Assembly (NCBI GenBank): GCA_035606695.1
Contig: DATNEW010000026.1
Span: 434,001-498,000 of the forward strand
Direction of reading: 5' to 3'
Length of the DNA stretch: 64,000 nucleotides
From: Gemmatimonadaceae bacterium
GTDB lineage: Bacteria > Gemmatimonadota > Gemmatimonadetes > Gemmatimonadales > Gemmatimonadaceae
Part shown: positions 43,109-51,377 of the stretch, in pieces
How positions within the stretch are numbered: the first letter of the stretch is position 1
Layout: each line of letters starts with the position of its first letter
Position numbers and translations under genes: made by a program
Notes under the pieces: model-generated
Databases searched by the model: none
Told to the model about the DNA's origin: nothing
The model's input: only the letters and a program-made list of their open reading frames with translations

Positions 43109-44362
43109 GTGAACCAATACTCCGACATCGTTGCGGGCGCCAAGGGTGTGCTCGAGTCCAACTGGCGTGAAGGTCGTAACGACTGTGGAGTCGAGTTCGG
43201 TTATACCTGCCCCGACTCCGCCAAATATCCCGACCAATTCTTCTGGGACTCGTGCTTTCACGCGCTGGCGTGGAGTCGCATCGATCCCGCGCGCGCGATG
43301 CGCGAGCTGCGCACGTTGGCCGCATCGCAGCAGTCATCTGGACTGATCGGTCATACGACGTTCTGGCTTGGACCCTGCCGGCCGGCGCGCGCGTTCACGT
43401 ACAACATGATCGAGCGCACCGCGTTTCAAACCGCGACGATTCAACCGCCGCTCCTCGCCTACGTGTGGGCCGAGGTGGCGGAACGTGCGGGCGATGCGGC
43501 GTTCGCCGAGGAAGGCCGCGCAACGCTGTCGCGATTCCACGAGTATCTCGATCGCGAGCGCGCCGACGCCGACGGCCTGCTCGGCATATTGCAGCCGGAC
43601 GAAACCGGCCTCGACGCATCGCCGACGTACGACATTCCGCTTGGCTGGCGCAGCCATCCGAAGGTTGGCTTTCTCGCGCTGCAGCACTTCAACCGCCGTC
43701 GCGGATACAACTATCGTCGCGTCGTTGCCGACGGTGGATTCCACGCCACGGACGTTCTCGTGAACACGGCCTGGATTCTCGCGTGGGAAGGGCTGGCGAG
43801 ACTTGGACTAGCATCGGCGTCGCGCCGCGCCGAGCAGTTGACCCAGGCACTGGTGAAGCGGCTGTACAATCCGAAGAAGGGATTCTTCTTCGCCGAAGGA
43901 CCCGACGGCAAGCAGATCGACGTGAGCACGTGGGCCGGCCTCGCGCCGCTGGCGCTCGCGAATCTGCCGATGGAAGTCTCGCAGCGCCTCGTTCATGAGC
44001 ATTTGCTAAATCCCGAGCGCTTCTGGCTGCGATATCCAATCCCCAGCACCGCGGCCTCGGAGCCGAGCTTCGTGCCCGGCGACTCGCGCTATCTGTGGAT
44101 CGAACGCTATTGGCGCGGTCCGACCTGGATGTTCACGACGTGGTTCATCGTGAACGGGCTCGTTCGTCTCGGTTGCGATGCGGAGGCCGCGGATCTCGTC
44201 GATCGCACGACCGATCTCGTCGCACGCTCCGGCTTCCGCGAGTATTTCAATCCGCTCACCGGCGAGGGGATGGGCGCCAAGCGCTTTGGCGTCACGACCA
44301 TCGTTGCCGAGTGCGCGGCGCTCGCGCGTGAGACGCTGGGAGAGCGGCGCGCGATTGCGTGA
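43109..44362 (+). CDS. GH63-like (alpha/alpha)6 glycoside hydrolase
   Basis: A 417-residue cytosolic protein from a GTG start. YPDQFFWDSCFHALAWSRID is the signature opening of GH63/mannosylglycerate-hydrolase-like (alpha/alpha)6 barrels. LLGILQPDETGLDASPTYDI and YLWIERYWRGPTWMFTTWFI supply probable acidic catalytic residues. NPLTGEGMGAKRFGVTTIVA is typical of the C-terminal end. The closest known activities are alpha-glucosidase or (gluco/manno)sylglycerate hydrolase; which applies is open. It is monocistronic, with repeats on both sides. Confidence 0.85.
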   Translation: MNQYSDIVAGAKGVLESNWREGRNDCGVEFGYTCPDSAKYPDQFFWDSCFHALAWSRIDPARAMRELRTLAASQQSSGLIGHTTFWLGPCRPARAFTYNMIERTAFQTATIQPPLLAYVWAEVAERAGDAAFAEEGRATLSRFHEYLDRERADADGLLGILQPDETGLDASPTYDIPLGWRSHPKVGFLALQHFNRRRGYNYRRVVADGGFHATDVLVNTAWILAWEGLARLGLASASRRAEQLTQALVKRLYNPKKGFFFAEGPDGKQIDVSTWAGLAPLALANLPMEVSQRLVHEHLLNPERFWLRYPIPSTAASEPSFVPGDSRYLWIERYWRGPTWMFTTWFIVNGLVRLGCDAEAADLVDRTTDLVARSGFREYFNPLTGEGMGAKRFGVTTIVAECAALARETLGERRAIA

Positions 44363-44382
44363 GTTGCGCACGCGGCGCCGTT

Positions 44383-44503
44383 GTCATCCCGAGCGAGCGA
44401 AGCGAGTCGAGGGACCCCCTTCTCAGCGGAGCACTGCACACAACTCCTCCTCCGGGACGGGGGTCCCTCGACTTCGGCGCTGCGCGCCTCCGCTCGGGAT
44501 GAC
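44383..44503. repeat. dispersed repeat, copy 4 (complete)
   Basis: A complete inverted element from GTCATCCCGAGCGAGCGAAG to CCTCCGCTCGGGATGAC. The inner arms GAGGGACCCCC and GGGGGTCCCTC pair around a short, variable centre. It sits between the stops of two convergent genes (44362 and 44538). Confidence 0.9.
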
Positions 44504-44537
44504 CATACCGCGCTGCGCGTTTCCGCGATAGCGTGCG

Positions 44538-45752
44538 CTAGTTCTTCTTCGCCCCGCTGAACTTGTACACCACGCCACCCCGCATCACGAACACGACGCG
44601 ACGAACCGCGGCGATGTCCGCGACGGGATCTCCATCCACCGCGATAATATCGGCATCGTAGCCTTCGCGAAGACTGCCCAGGCGATCGCCCATGCCGATT
44701 GCATCCGCGGCGAGGGAGTTCGCCGAGACGAGCGCCGCCATGGGCTGCTGGCCGCAATGCTCTACGCGCCCGATGAATTCTTCCGCGTTGCGGCCGTGCG
44801 CGCCCGCGGTGGCGTCGGTCGAGAACACCACCTTCGCGCCTGATTTGACGGCCGTCGAGCAGATCGCGAAATCGAGTGGGAGATCGCGCTGCATGATGTC
44901 CAAACCCTCCTGCGTCATACCGCTCGCCCGATAACGCGGCGCATTCGCCAGGTAATTCTGCACGACGAGTCCAACCTGCGGCCCCATGAACGCGCCGGCG
45001 TGCACGATCGCGTCGATGTCCGCCTGCGTGCCGTACGTCACGTGCTCGATCTGCCGGCAGCCCGCGCGCGCCGCCGCGCCCGCCTGCGAGCGATACGCAT
45101 GCACCATCGTGCGCAGCCCGAGGGACGCCGCTTCGCTGCATAAGACACGCAGTTGTTCTTCGGTGAACGTCGGCCCCGCGCCGACGCGCTGGCTCTTCGA
45201 GGCGAAGATCTTGATGAGATCCGCGCCTTGTTCCGTTCGCCGGCGCACGAGCGCTCGCAGTGAGTCGGCGGAAAGCGATGAATCACCCTGAATGGGCGCG
45301 AGCGACGTGAGCACGCGCGGGCCGGGGAAGCCGCGATCGCGAATCATGTCGCGAATCGGCCCCTCGGAAAACGCGCCGACGGATTGCACGGTGGTGAACC
45401 CAGCCATGAGCGACATCCACGCGTTGTTGGCGATGCCCAGTGCCGCCTCGGCGGGCGACTCGCCGCGTCCCGCGACATTGCCGTTGCGATCGAAGTGCGA
45501 GTCGAGATGGACGTGCGTGTCGATCCAGCCGGGGAGCACGGTGTAGCCGCGCAAGTCGATGATGGTTGCGCCGCGCGCGGGCGCGGCGGTCGTCGACGTG
45601 ATCTTGCCTCGATCGACCGTGATGGTTGCGTTGCGAACAACGCCGCCGCGGCCGTCGAGCGCATGGTCGGTGAGGATGACAGTCTGCGCGCCGAGCGACG
45701 CGGCGGCGAGCGAGAGAGGGAGAGCGAGAGCGAGAGCAAGGACGAGGCGCAT
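44538..45752 (-). CDS. exported amidohydrolase
   Basis: A 404-residue metal-dependent hydrolase of the imidazolonepropionase-like group. The signal region (RLVLALALALPLSLAAASLG) is encoded by GAGAGC-like repeats. Metal motifs: DTHVHLDSHF (HxH), Lys in LIKIFASKSQ, His in MVHAYRSQAG, His in IEHVTYG and Asp in FSTDATAG. It likely hydrolyses amide or imide compounds, or acts as a dipeptidase-type prolidase, outside the cytoplasm. It is convergent with the GH63-like gene and divergent from DUF4337. Confidence 0.9.
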   Translation of the reverse strand: MRLVLALALALPLSLAAASLGAQTVILTDHALDGRGGVVRNATITVDRGKITSTTAAPARGATIIDLRGYTVLPGWIDTHVHLDSHFDRNGNVAGRGESPAEAALGIANNAWMSLMAGFTTVQSVGAFSEGPIRDMIRDRGFPGPRVLTSLAPIQGDSSLSADSLRALVRRRTEQGADLIKIFASKSQRVGAGPTFTEEQLRVLCSEAASLGLRTMVHAYRSQAGAAARAGCRQIEHVTYGTQADIDAIVHAGAFMGPQVGLVVQNYLANAPRYRASGMTQEGLDIMQRDLPLDFAICSTAVKSGAKVVFSTDATAGAHGRNAEEFIGRVEHCGQQPMAALVSANSLAADAIGMGDRLGSLREGYDADIIAVDGDPVADIAAVRRVVFVMRGGVVYKFSGAKKN

Positions 45753-45870
45753 CGTGGGATGTACAAATCGATGGGCCGCCGCGCAATCCCGCTGTGTCGC
45801 CCCTCGAAAGATTCCTTAACTATTATGACGCGCGGAGACCCGCCATCGTCTGTGCGGAAGCCTCCACGTC

Positions 45871-45898
45871 CATCGCCCATCGCCCATCGCCCATCGCC
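45871..45898. repeat. four 7-bp tandem repeats before the DUF4337 start
   Basis: CATCGCC is repeated four times exactly (45871-45898) and ends two bases before the ATG at 45900. A heptamer slip shifts the frame, so if translation begins at the upstream in-frame ATG (45825) a change in copy number would turn the product on or off. Confidence 0.9.
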
Positions 45899-45899
45899 C

Positions 45900-46493
45900 A
45901 TGCCCGAAGAAATCGAGCTCGACACCGACAAGCTGCGCGAAACCATCGACGACGAAATTGAGAAAGTTGAAAAGGCCGGCGCCGCGATGCTGCGCTGGGT
46001 CGCGCTCTACACCGCGGTGCTCGCCGCCGTCACCGCCGTCGTGTCGCTGCACGCGGGATCGACCATCAACGAGGCCCTCGTACTCAAGAGCGAGGCGACG
46101 TCGTTTCAGGCGCAGGCGTCCGATCAATGGGCCTTCTATCAGGCCAAGGGCATCAAGGGCGCGATCGCCTTAAGCGCCGCGCAGAGCTATGCCGCGGCGG
46201 GTCGTGCAGCACCCGACTCGCTTGCCGCGCAGGCCGCCCGATATACGAAAGAGCAGGGCGAAATTCAAACCGAGGCGCGCAAGCTCGAGGCCGAGCGGGA
46301 TGCGCGTTCGCACGAAGCCGACTCGCTCTTGGAGCACCATCACCATTACGCATTCGCCGTCGCGCTCCTGCAGGTCTCCATCGCACTCGGCGCCGTCGCC
46401 GCGCTTACCCGGCAGAAAGCCGCATTCGGCATCTCGATCGTTGCCGGCGTCGCCGGTGCGGGACTGGCGCTATTCACCGCGCTGAGCGCATAG
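45900..46493 (+). CDS. DUF4337 membrane protein
   Basis: A 197-residue protein with three transmembrane segments: near 32-52 (VALYTAVLAAVTAVVSLHAG), about 150-168 (YAFAVALLQVSIALGAVAAL) and the C-terminus (FGISIVAGVAGAGLALFTAL). A soluble coiled-coil middle contains SSxQAxDQWAFYQAKGIK-like SEATSFQAQASDQWAFYQAK, the DUF4337 hallmark. Function unknown. It starts after a 7-bp repeat array; the in-frame ATG at 45825 would give an extra Pro-rich N-terminus (RKPPRPSPIAHRPSP). Confidence 0.85.
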   Translation: MPEEIELDTDKLRETIDDEIEKVEKAGAAMLRWVALYTAVLAAVTAVVSLHAGSTINEALVLKSEATSFQAQASDQWAFYQAKGIKGAIALSAAQSYAAAGRAAPDSLAAQAARYTKEQGEIQTEARKLEAERDARSHEADSLLEHHHHYAFAVALLQVSIALGAVAALTRQKAAFGISIVAGVAGAGLALFTALSA

Positions 46494-46506
46494 GCCGAAA
46501 CGTCAA

Positions 46507-46546
46507 CCGGCGCCACCCGGCGCCACCCGGCGCTAGCCGGCGCTCA
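46507..46546. repeat. four 10-bp repeats at the lysozyme 3' end
   Basis: CCGGCGCCAC (46507-46516, 46517-46526), CCGGCGCTAG (46527-46536) and CCGGCGCTCA (46537-46546) run in tandem. The lysozyme stop codon (46535-46533) lies inside the third unit. Confidence 0.85.
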
Positions 46547-47378
46547 GCACTTTCCCACTGCTCCACCCAACGACGCCCTCGCCGTCGTCGACTTTCCACC
46601 ACTCGCGATCCTTCGCGAGCTCGGGCCCGTCGACCACCACTACGCCAGTTCCGCGCGGCAGCGTTCCGACCACCCGCGCGGCAAGGCTCGCTGCGGCGCG
46701 TACGTTGCCGTCCTGGGTGAACACGGCCATTTCTCCGACGGCGAGCGCACGCGTGCGCAAGCTCTCGAGCGCGGCAAGGTCGCCGGCCGTGCGATCGCGA
46801 TCGACGATCGTCGAAATGCCGTTCACAGTTCCTTTATCTGTATACTGCCATAAGGCCTGTTGGTGCCAGCCGCCCGGAATCGTCGGCGCGTCCGCGTAGC
46901 TGGCGATCCACAGCGGGCACTTCGACGCGAACGCGTCCGCGTTGCCGGTAATCTCCTTCCACGCCGAGGGATAGGTGTAGATCATCGGCGCGACGCTCAG
47001 CGCGGCTTCGACGGCATCCACGAACTCGCCGATGCGTCGCACGACGTTCGCCGTCGAATACGTGATCGGTCCGGCGCCGTCGCCGGGTGCTTCGACGTCG
47101 AGGGCCGGGAGCAGGTCGCCCGGCTGCGGATGTCCCGTCGCTTTGAGGAACGACGTCGCCTGCAGTGCCGGATCGGCGTCGTGCCGATAAAAGTGATAGA
47201 CGCCGACCACGATTCCGGCGTCGCGCGCGCCGCTCACGTTGATCGTGAATGTGGGATCGATCCAATCCGTGCCCTCGGTCGCCTTCACCATCGCGAACGA
47301 GATGCCCGCGCGCTTCACCTTCGTCCAATCGATCGTGAGGTTGCGGTGCGAAACGTCGACGCCTTCGAGCTCGGCCAC
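46533..47378 (-). CDS. GH25 lysozyme with C-terminal SH3-like domain
   Basis: A 281-residue muramidase. The GH25 domain (about 1-195) opens with the active-site pair VDVSHRNLTIDWTKVKRAGI and includes LPALDVEAPG (catalytic Asp and Glu), YHFYRHDADP, MIYTYPSAW and GWHQQALWQYTDKG. A bacterial SH3-like domain (about 220-281: ARVVGTLPRGTGVVVV) ends in DDGEGVVGWSSGKVL. No signal peptide is present, as in phage endolysins, so export must be non-canonical or the gene is phage-derived. No other phage gene is adjacent. Confidence 0.9.
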   Translation of the reverse strand: MAELEGVDVSHRNLTIDWTKVKRAGISFAMVKATEGTDWIDPTFTINVSGARDAGIVVGVYHFYRHDADPALQATSFLKATGHPQPGDLLPALDVEAPGDGAGPITYSTANVVRRIGEFVDAVEAALSVAPMIYTYPSAWKEITGNADAFASKCPLWIASYADAPTIPGGWHQQALWQYTDKGTVNGISTIVDRDRTAGDLAALESLRTRALAVGEMAVFTQDGNVRAAASLAARVVGTLPRGTGVVVVDGPELAKDREWWKVDDGEGVVGWSSGKVLSAG

Positions 47379-47406
47379 GGCAGACTCCCATGATTGCCGG
47401 CCCTAA

Positions 47407-48327
47407 CTAGAGCATCGCGCGTACCGCGCTCGGCGTCCATCCAGCGTACCGGCGCATCGCCCGCACGAAGTGCGAGTGGCTCGAGAATCCGAGCTCGTGC
47501 GCAACGGCCGACAAGTTCGCGCGCGTGGCGTTGTTCTCGAGATGCTCCATCGCCGTCCGCACCCTGAGCTCATTGCGATACTCGTGCATCGTTCGCCCGG
47601 TGCACGCCCGGAACACGCGGCATAGATGGTATGCCGAGGTTCCCAGCGCGGATGCAATCTCACTCACCGAACGAGTCTCGCGCACGCTCCGTATGAGCTC
47701 GACACGCGCGGCATCGGCGAGATCGCCGTGGCGTACCGCCGACGAGCGGCGGCGCGCGCGCGACCGCGGCGCATCGGCGTACGCGCGGCCGATCGCCGAC
47801 TCGACAATCCCGATCACCGCCTCTTCACCTTCCAACGCGTCGAGCTCTCCGCGCAGCGCGCGGCGGAGCAACGCACGCTGCCGCATGTACAGCGTGGTCG
47901 AGCTGGGCGCCCGTTGGAACGTGAATGGTCGATTGGAGTCCGCGGCCTCGGGGTCGAGCCCGCGCACGATCTCGCGCGCCACATCCGCCGACACACCAAA
48001 CCAGTCGCAACGGTCGCCGTCCGGCGATTCCGCGAAGCGCTCGTATTCCTGAGAGGCATTGTAGATCGTGACGACCGACGGATCCGCGAGAAAGGCGCGC
48101 GATCCCGCGTGACGAATCCACACGCCGGTGCGCGGAAACACGACGATGCTTCGCTCGATCGGGCCCGTGTCGCGAAACGACGGATACGTCGCCGGACATC
48201 GAAACACGCCGATCGCCGCGCGCGATGTGTCGAACACCGTCGTGTCGACAAAGTCCTTACGAGCGCCAATCGAGCAACGACGTGCAAGCGCATCTCGCGT
48301 GCTCGATGCGAGATTCGTCATGACCAT
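47407..48327 (-). CDS. AraC family transcriptional regulator
   Basis: A 306-residue regulator. The N-terminal part (about 1-200) is a cupin-like effector domain (GVFRCPATYPSFRDTGPIER). The C-terminal 100 residues carry two HTH motifs: RSVSEIASALGTSAYHLCRV, and NLSAVAHELGFSSHSHFVRA, closing RRYAGWTPSAVR. The gene starts only 18 bases from the divergent TPR gene, so its promoter must overlap that gene's. An alternative ATG is at 48321. Confidence 0.92.
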   Translation of the reverse strand: MVMTNLASSTRDALARRCSIGARKDFVDTTVFDTSRAAIGVFRCPATYPSFRDTGPIERSIVVFPRTGVWIRHAGSRAFLADPSVVTIYNASQEYERFAESPDGDRCDWFGVSADVAREIVRGLDPEAADSNRPFTFQRAPSSTTLYMRQRALLRRALRGELDALEGEEAVIGIVESAIGRAYADAPRSRARRRSSAVRHGDLADAARVELIRSVRETRSVSEIASALGTSAYHLCRVFRACTGRTMHEYRNELRVRTAMEHLENNATRANLSAVAHELGFSSHSHFVRAMRRYAGWTPSAVRAML

Positions 48328-48345
48328 AACCCGCAGCCATTCCCC

Positions 48346-49296
48346 ATGCGCAGAATCACCGTCGCTCGCGCCATCGTGTTCGTCGTCGCTCCCGCGCTGT
48401 TGCACGCGCAATCCTCGACGCCAGCCGCGCCGGCCGCGGCACCTCCAGCCGCCGACCTCCAACGAGCCGCCCAGGCCTTCAATGCCTCGGACTGGAGCAC
48501 GGTCCGCTCCGCATACGAGGCCCTGGCCGCGGCATATCCACAACACGCCCTGTCGCGCTTTCGCGTCGGCGTCGCCCAGCTCCAGCTCGGCGACCTGAAA
48601 AACGCGGAGATCAATTTGCGCCGCGGCGAATCGCTCGGCATCCCCGCCGCGCAGGCCGCATACCGCCTGGGGCAATTGTTCGCCGATCGCGGCCAACCGG
48701 ACTCCGCGATTGCCGAGCTGCATCGTTCGGCAGATAACGGCATGTTCGTTCCGGTTCCAGCACTTAAGAGCGACGCGCATCTCGCATCGCTCCTCGCCGA
48801 TCCGCGCTGGCCCGCCGTGCTCGATGCGTTCGACGCCGTCGTCCAACCATGCAAGCACGATCCACGATTTCGCGAATTCGACTTCTGGGTCGGCGATTGG
48901 GACGTGCGCCCGACCGGCCAGCCCGCGAATGGTCCGGCGGCCCGCAACACCGTCACGCTCGACGACGGTGATTGCGTCGTCACCGAACACTGGAGTGCGC
49001 CGAGTGGATCGACGGGGCGCAGCTTCAACATCTACGATCGCTCATATGGGGAATGGCGGCAGACGTGGGTCGACAACCTCGGTGGCCAGCACGACTATCG
49101 CGGTCGTCTCGTGAATGGAAACATGGTTTTCACCGGCACGACGCCGCTTCCGGGCGGAAAGCTCGGCCGCGTGCCGACGCGGCTCACCTTCTTCAACCTC
49201 GGCCGCGACTCCGTGCGCCAGTTCTCCGAGACGTCGCCCGATAGCGGCCGTACGTGGCAGACAGCGTACGATCTCATGTACGTTCGCCGAAAGTAA
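48346..49296 (+). CDS. exported TPR protein with DUF1579-like domain
   Basis: A 316-residue exported protein (signal AIVFVVAPALLHAQ). Residues about 30-150 are a few TPR-like repeats (DLQRAAQAFNASDWSTVRSA, LRRGESLGIPAAQAAYRLGQ). Residues about 180-316 resemble a DUF1579/lipocalin-like barrel (FREFDFWVGDWDVRPTGQPA, then WRQTWVDNLGGQHDYRG). Function unknown. It is divergent from the AraC gene with an 18-bp gap; AraC control is likely. Confidence 0.8.
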   Translation: MRRITVARAIVFVVAPALLHAQSSTPAAPAAAPPAADLQRAAQAFNASDWSTVRSAYEALAAAYPQHALSRFRVGVAQLQLGDLKNAEINLRRGESLGIPAAQAAYRLGQLFADRGQPDSAIAELHRSADNGMFVPVPALKSDAHLASLLADPRWPAVLDAFDAVVQPCKHDPRFREFDFWVGDWDVRPTGQPANGPAARNTVTLDDGDCVVTEHWSAPSGSTGRSFNIYDRSYGEWRQTWVDNLGGQHDYRGRLVNGNMVFTGTTPLPGGKLGRVPTRLTFFNLGRDSVRQFSETSPDSGRTWQTAYDLMYVRRK

Positions 49297-49297
49297 G

Positions 49298-49362
49298 CTG
49301 TCAGGCTGTTCGAGATCGGTTATAATGAGAGCGCGGCACGTTTGGGTTTTGTAGCCGCGCTC
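49298..49362 (+). promoter_or_regulatory. promoter and 5'-UTR hairpin of the DHFR-like gene
   Basis: CTGTCA (49298-49303), 17 bp, and a perfect TATAAT (49321-49326). Just after, GAGCGCGGC (49329-49337) and GCCGCGCTC (49354-49362) form a perfect 9-bp stem with a 16-base loop in the predicted leader, 20 bases before the TTG start at 49383. Confidence 0.6.
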
Positions 49363-49382
49363 CTCTCTCGCCCAACAATCTC

Positions 49383-50030
49383 TTGTCCAAACTTCGCGTA
49401 CTTTGCTACGGCGTCTCACTCGACGGGTTCGCCGCTGGTCCCGCTCAGGACCTCGAGCATCCACTCGGCGTCAACGGCTTCGACGTCATGCAGTGGTTCA
49501 CCCACACGGACGTGTGGCGCCGGATGCAAAACCTCGGAGAGGGAGAGACAGGCGTCGACAATCGCATGGCGCGCGACGCGTTCGAAAATCTTGGCGCGTG
49601 GATCATGGGCCGAAACATGTTCGGGCCGGTGCGCGGGCCGTGGCCGGACGAAAGCTGGCGCGGATGGTGGGGCGACGAGCCGCCGTACCACGTTCCGGTG
49701 TTCGTGCTCACGCACCACGCGCGGCCGCCACTCGAGATGCAGGGCGGCACCGTCTTTCACTTCGTGACTGACGGAATCGAGTCCGCGCTGAAACAGGCGA
49801 AGGCGGCGGCGGGCGATCGCGACGTACGCATCGGCGGCGGAGCCTCGACCGTTCGCCAGTATTTGCGCGCGGGTCAGATCGACGATCTGCATCTCGTGGT
49901 GAGCCCCACGCTGCTCGGCTCCGGCGAAGAGCTGTTTCACGGGATCGACCTCCGCGCACTCGGCTACCAGGTCGAGCGACACGTCGCGGGCGAGCGGGCG
50001 ACGCATGTGTTCATCCGGCGCCACGACTAA
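49383..50030 (+). CDS. DHFR/RibD-C family reductase
   Basis: A 215-residue NADPH-dependent reductase of the RibD C-terminal family, from a TTG start. SKLRVLCYGVSLDGFAAGPA opens the fold; AWIMGRNMFGPVRGPWPDES and VPVFVLTHHARPPLEMQGGT are the strands around the NADPH site; VRIGGGASTVRQYLRAGQID is the classical Gly-rich motif; HLVVSPTLLGSGEELFHGID closes the domain. Homologues include dihydrofolate reductase-like proteins of unknown substrate. The first codon could be further downstream only if the RVLCYG strand is lost, so TTG is preferred. Confidence 0.9.
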   Translation: MSKLRVLCYGVSLDGFAAGPAQDLEHPLGVNGFDVMQWFTHTDVWRRMQNLGEGETGVDNRMARDAFENLGAWIMGRNMFGPVRGPWPDESWRGWWGDEPPYHVPVFVLTHHARPPLEMQGGTVFHFVTDGIESALKQAKAAAGDRDVRIGGGASTVRQYLRAGQIDDLHLVVSPTLLGSGEELFHGIDLRALGYQVERHVAGERATHVFIRRHD

Positions 50031-50038
50031 ACGTTTCT

Positions 50039-50132
50039 GTCATTCCGAGCCGGAGGCGAGGAATCCTGCCTTTTGGTAGAGCGGCCGAGCCCTCTACCAG
50101 GATGCTAGATCCCTCGCGTCGCTCGGGATGAC
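50039..50132. repeat. dispersed repeat, copy 5 (variant centre)
   Basis: GTCATTCCGAGCCGGAGGCG at the left and CGCGTCGCTCGGGATGAC at the right, with a different centre (GGTAGAGC, then GCCCTCTACC). It lies between the convergent DHFR-like and Ig-like genes. Confidence 0.85.
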
Positions 50133-50135
50133 GAA

Positions 50136-50786
50136 TTATCGTACCACGACCTGAAAGATCACGCTCGCCCGCTCGGGCAAATTCGCGGTGACGAGATACG
50201 TTCCCGCCTGCGACGCGCGGAACGTCGTGCGCGCGATGCCGGTCGCATCGCTCGTTGTCGTCAAACCGGAGAGCGTGCCGCCGGTCGTCGACCAATTCAC
50301 CGCCGAGTTCGGGACGGGATTTCCCGGACGGTCGATGACGCGCACCTGAAGCGACAGTGAGTCGCCGACGGCAATCGAGCTCGATTCCGGGCTCACGATC
50401 ACGATCGACGACGGGACGCCGATGGTCCCGACGAGCCGCAGCGTATCGACGGCGTCGCCCGACGTGATCACGAGCGAGTTGACGCCCGCGGCGTCGCCCA
50501 ACGTCCAGAGGACCGACGCCACTCCGGTCGAATCGGTGTTCGTCATCGTCGCGGAGAGGCCGCCGTGCCCCGTACCCACCGCCCACGTGACGGGAACACT
50601 GTCCAGTCCCAGGCCGGATGACGTCACATGCGCGCGAACGAGAACGGCGCTGCCGGCGGGAAAGGTCGTCGAGTCGCGAAGCTCGGTCGTCACCGTCGCG
50701 AACCGCAGAATTGGGGCAACGCCGCTGGCGTCGGACGAGCCGCACGCCGCGGCGAACACGAGTACGCCCAAAAGAATCGGCTTCAT
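50136..50786 (-). CDS. Ig-like-domain lipoprotein
   Basis: A 216-residue lipoprotein (lipobox VLVFAAACGSSD) with two bacterial Ig-like (Big_1) domains. The first (about 30-115) contains SVPVTWAVGTGHGGLSATMT, the second (about 120-216) NPVPNSAVNWSTTGGTLSGL, then AGTYLVTANLPERASVIFQV. Typical of surface adhesins and of Gemmatimonadota lipoproteins; the ligand is unknown. ATG 50786 opens the lipoprotein signal. Confidence 0.82.
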   Translation of the reverse strand: MKPILLGVLVFAAACGSSDASGVAPILRFATVTTELRDSTTFPAGSAVLVRAHVTSSGLGLDSVPVTWAVGTGHGGLSATMTNTDSTGVASVLWTLGDAAGVNSLVITSGDAVDTLRLVGTIGVPSSIVIVSPESSSIAVGDSLSLQVRVIDRPGNPVPNSAVNWSTTGGTLSGLTTTSDATGIARTTFRASQAGTYLVTANLPERASVIFQVVVR

Positions 50787-50868
50787 GCGGCACCGACACG
50801 CAATCGTCCGACCGCCCCCACGTTCCACAACATGAAGATTTCTGAATGTCGTGAGGCTGACGCGGGCC

Positions 50869-51354
50869 TCAGCCCTTCACGAGCTGACCACACTTGGTGC
50901 ACATGTACAGCTTGTTCCACTGTGCTTTCTGATCGTAATAGTCATCGCTCTGCTTGCGCACCGTCGTGAGAAAGACCATGAGCGTGATGACGATCGCGGC
51001 GACGACGGCGAACTGCCCGGCGGTGGGATTCACGCGCGCGTAGACGAAATAGGCGGCGCCCGCGAGCGGAATGGCGACGAGGATCGTGCGCAGTCGCGCC
51101 GAGCGACGGCGCGGCGGCGCGAACCTGGCGATGATCTGTTGCTCGCTCAGTCCGCCGATCCCCGGCTCCGACGACGCAGCGCCCGCGTTCTCGGCATGCC
51201 GCACCGCCTCGTAGAACAGATCATCGACTTTGACGAAATCGGCCGCGTTGCACTTGGGACAACGCGCGTCGCCCAGCCCCTCGGGCTTTTCTCCCCCGAG
51301 GTTCGCGAACGCGCCCATCAGTGCCTCGAACCCTTCCAGTCCGTCGCCCGGCAT
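50869..51354 (-). CDS. zinc-ribbon / two-helix membrane protein
   Basis: A 161-residue protein with CPKC (in GDARCPKCNAADFVKV) near residue 32 and CTKC (in YMCTKCGQLVKG) at the very end. The two cysteine pairs lie on either side of two membrane helices (LRTILVAIPLAGAAYFVYAR and FAVVAAIVITLMVFLTTVRK). The four cysteines could form one zinc site if both ends face the cytosol. No family is assigned. It lies just downstream of the SET gene on the same strand (23 bases), perhaps in the same transcript. Confidence 0.65.
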   Translation of the reverse strand: MPGDGLEGFEALMGAFANLGGEKPEGLGDARCPKCNAADFVKVDDLFYEAVRHAENAGAASSEPGIGGLSEQQIIARFAPPRRRSARLRTILVAIPLAGAAYFVYARVNPTAGQFAVVAAIVITLMVFLTTVRKQSDDYYDQKAQWNKLYMCTKCGQLVKG

Positions 51355-51377
51355 GTCAGCCTCGCATGTCTCTCAAA

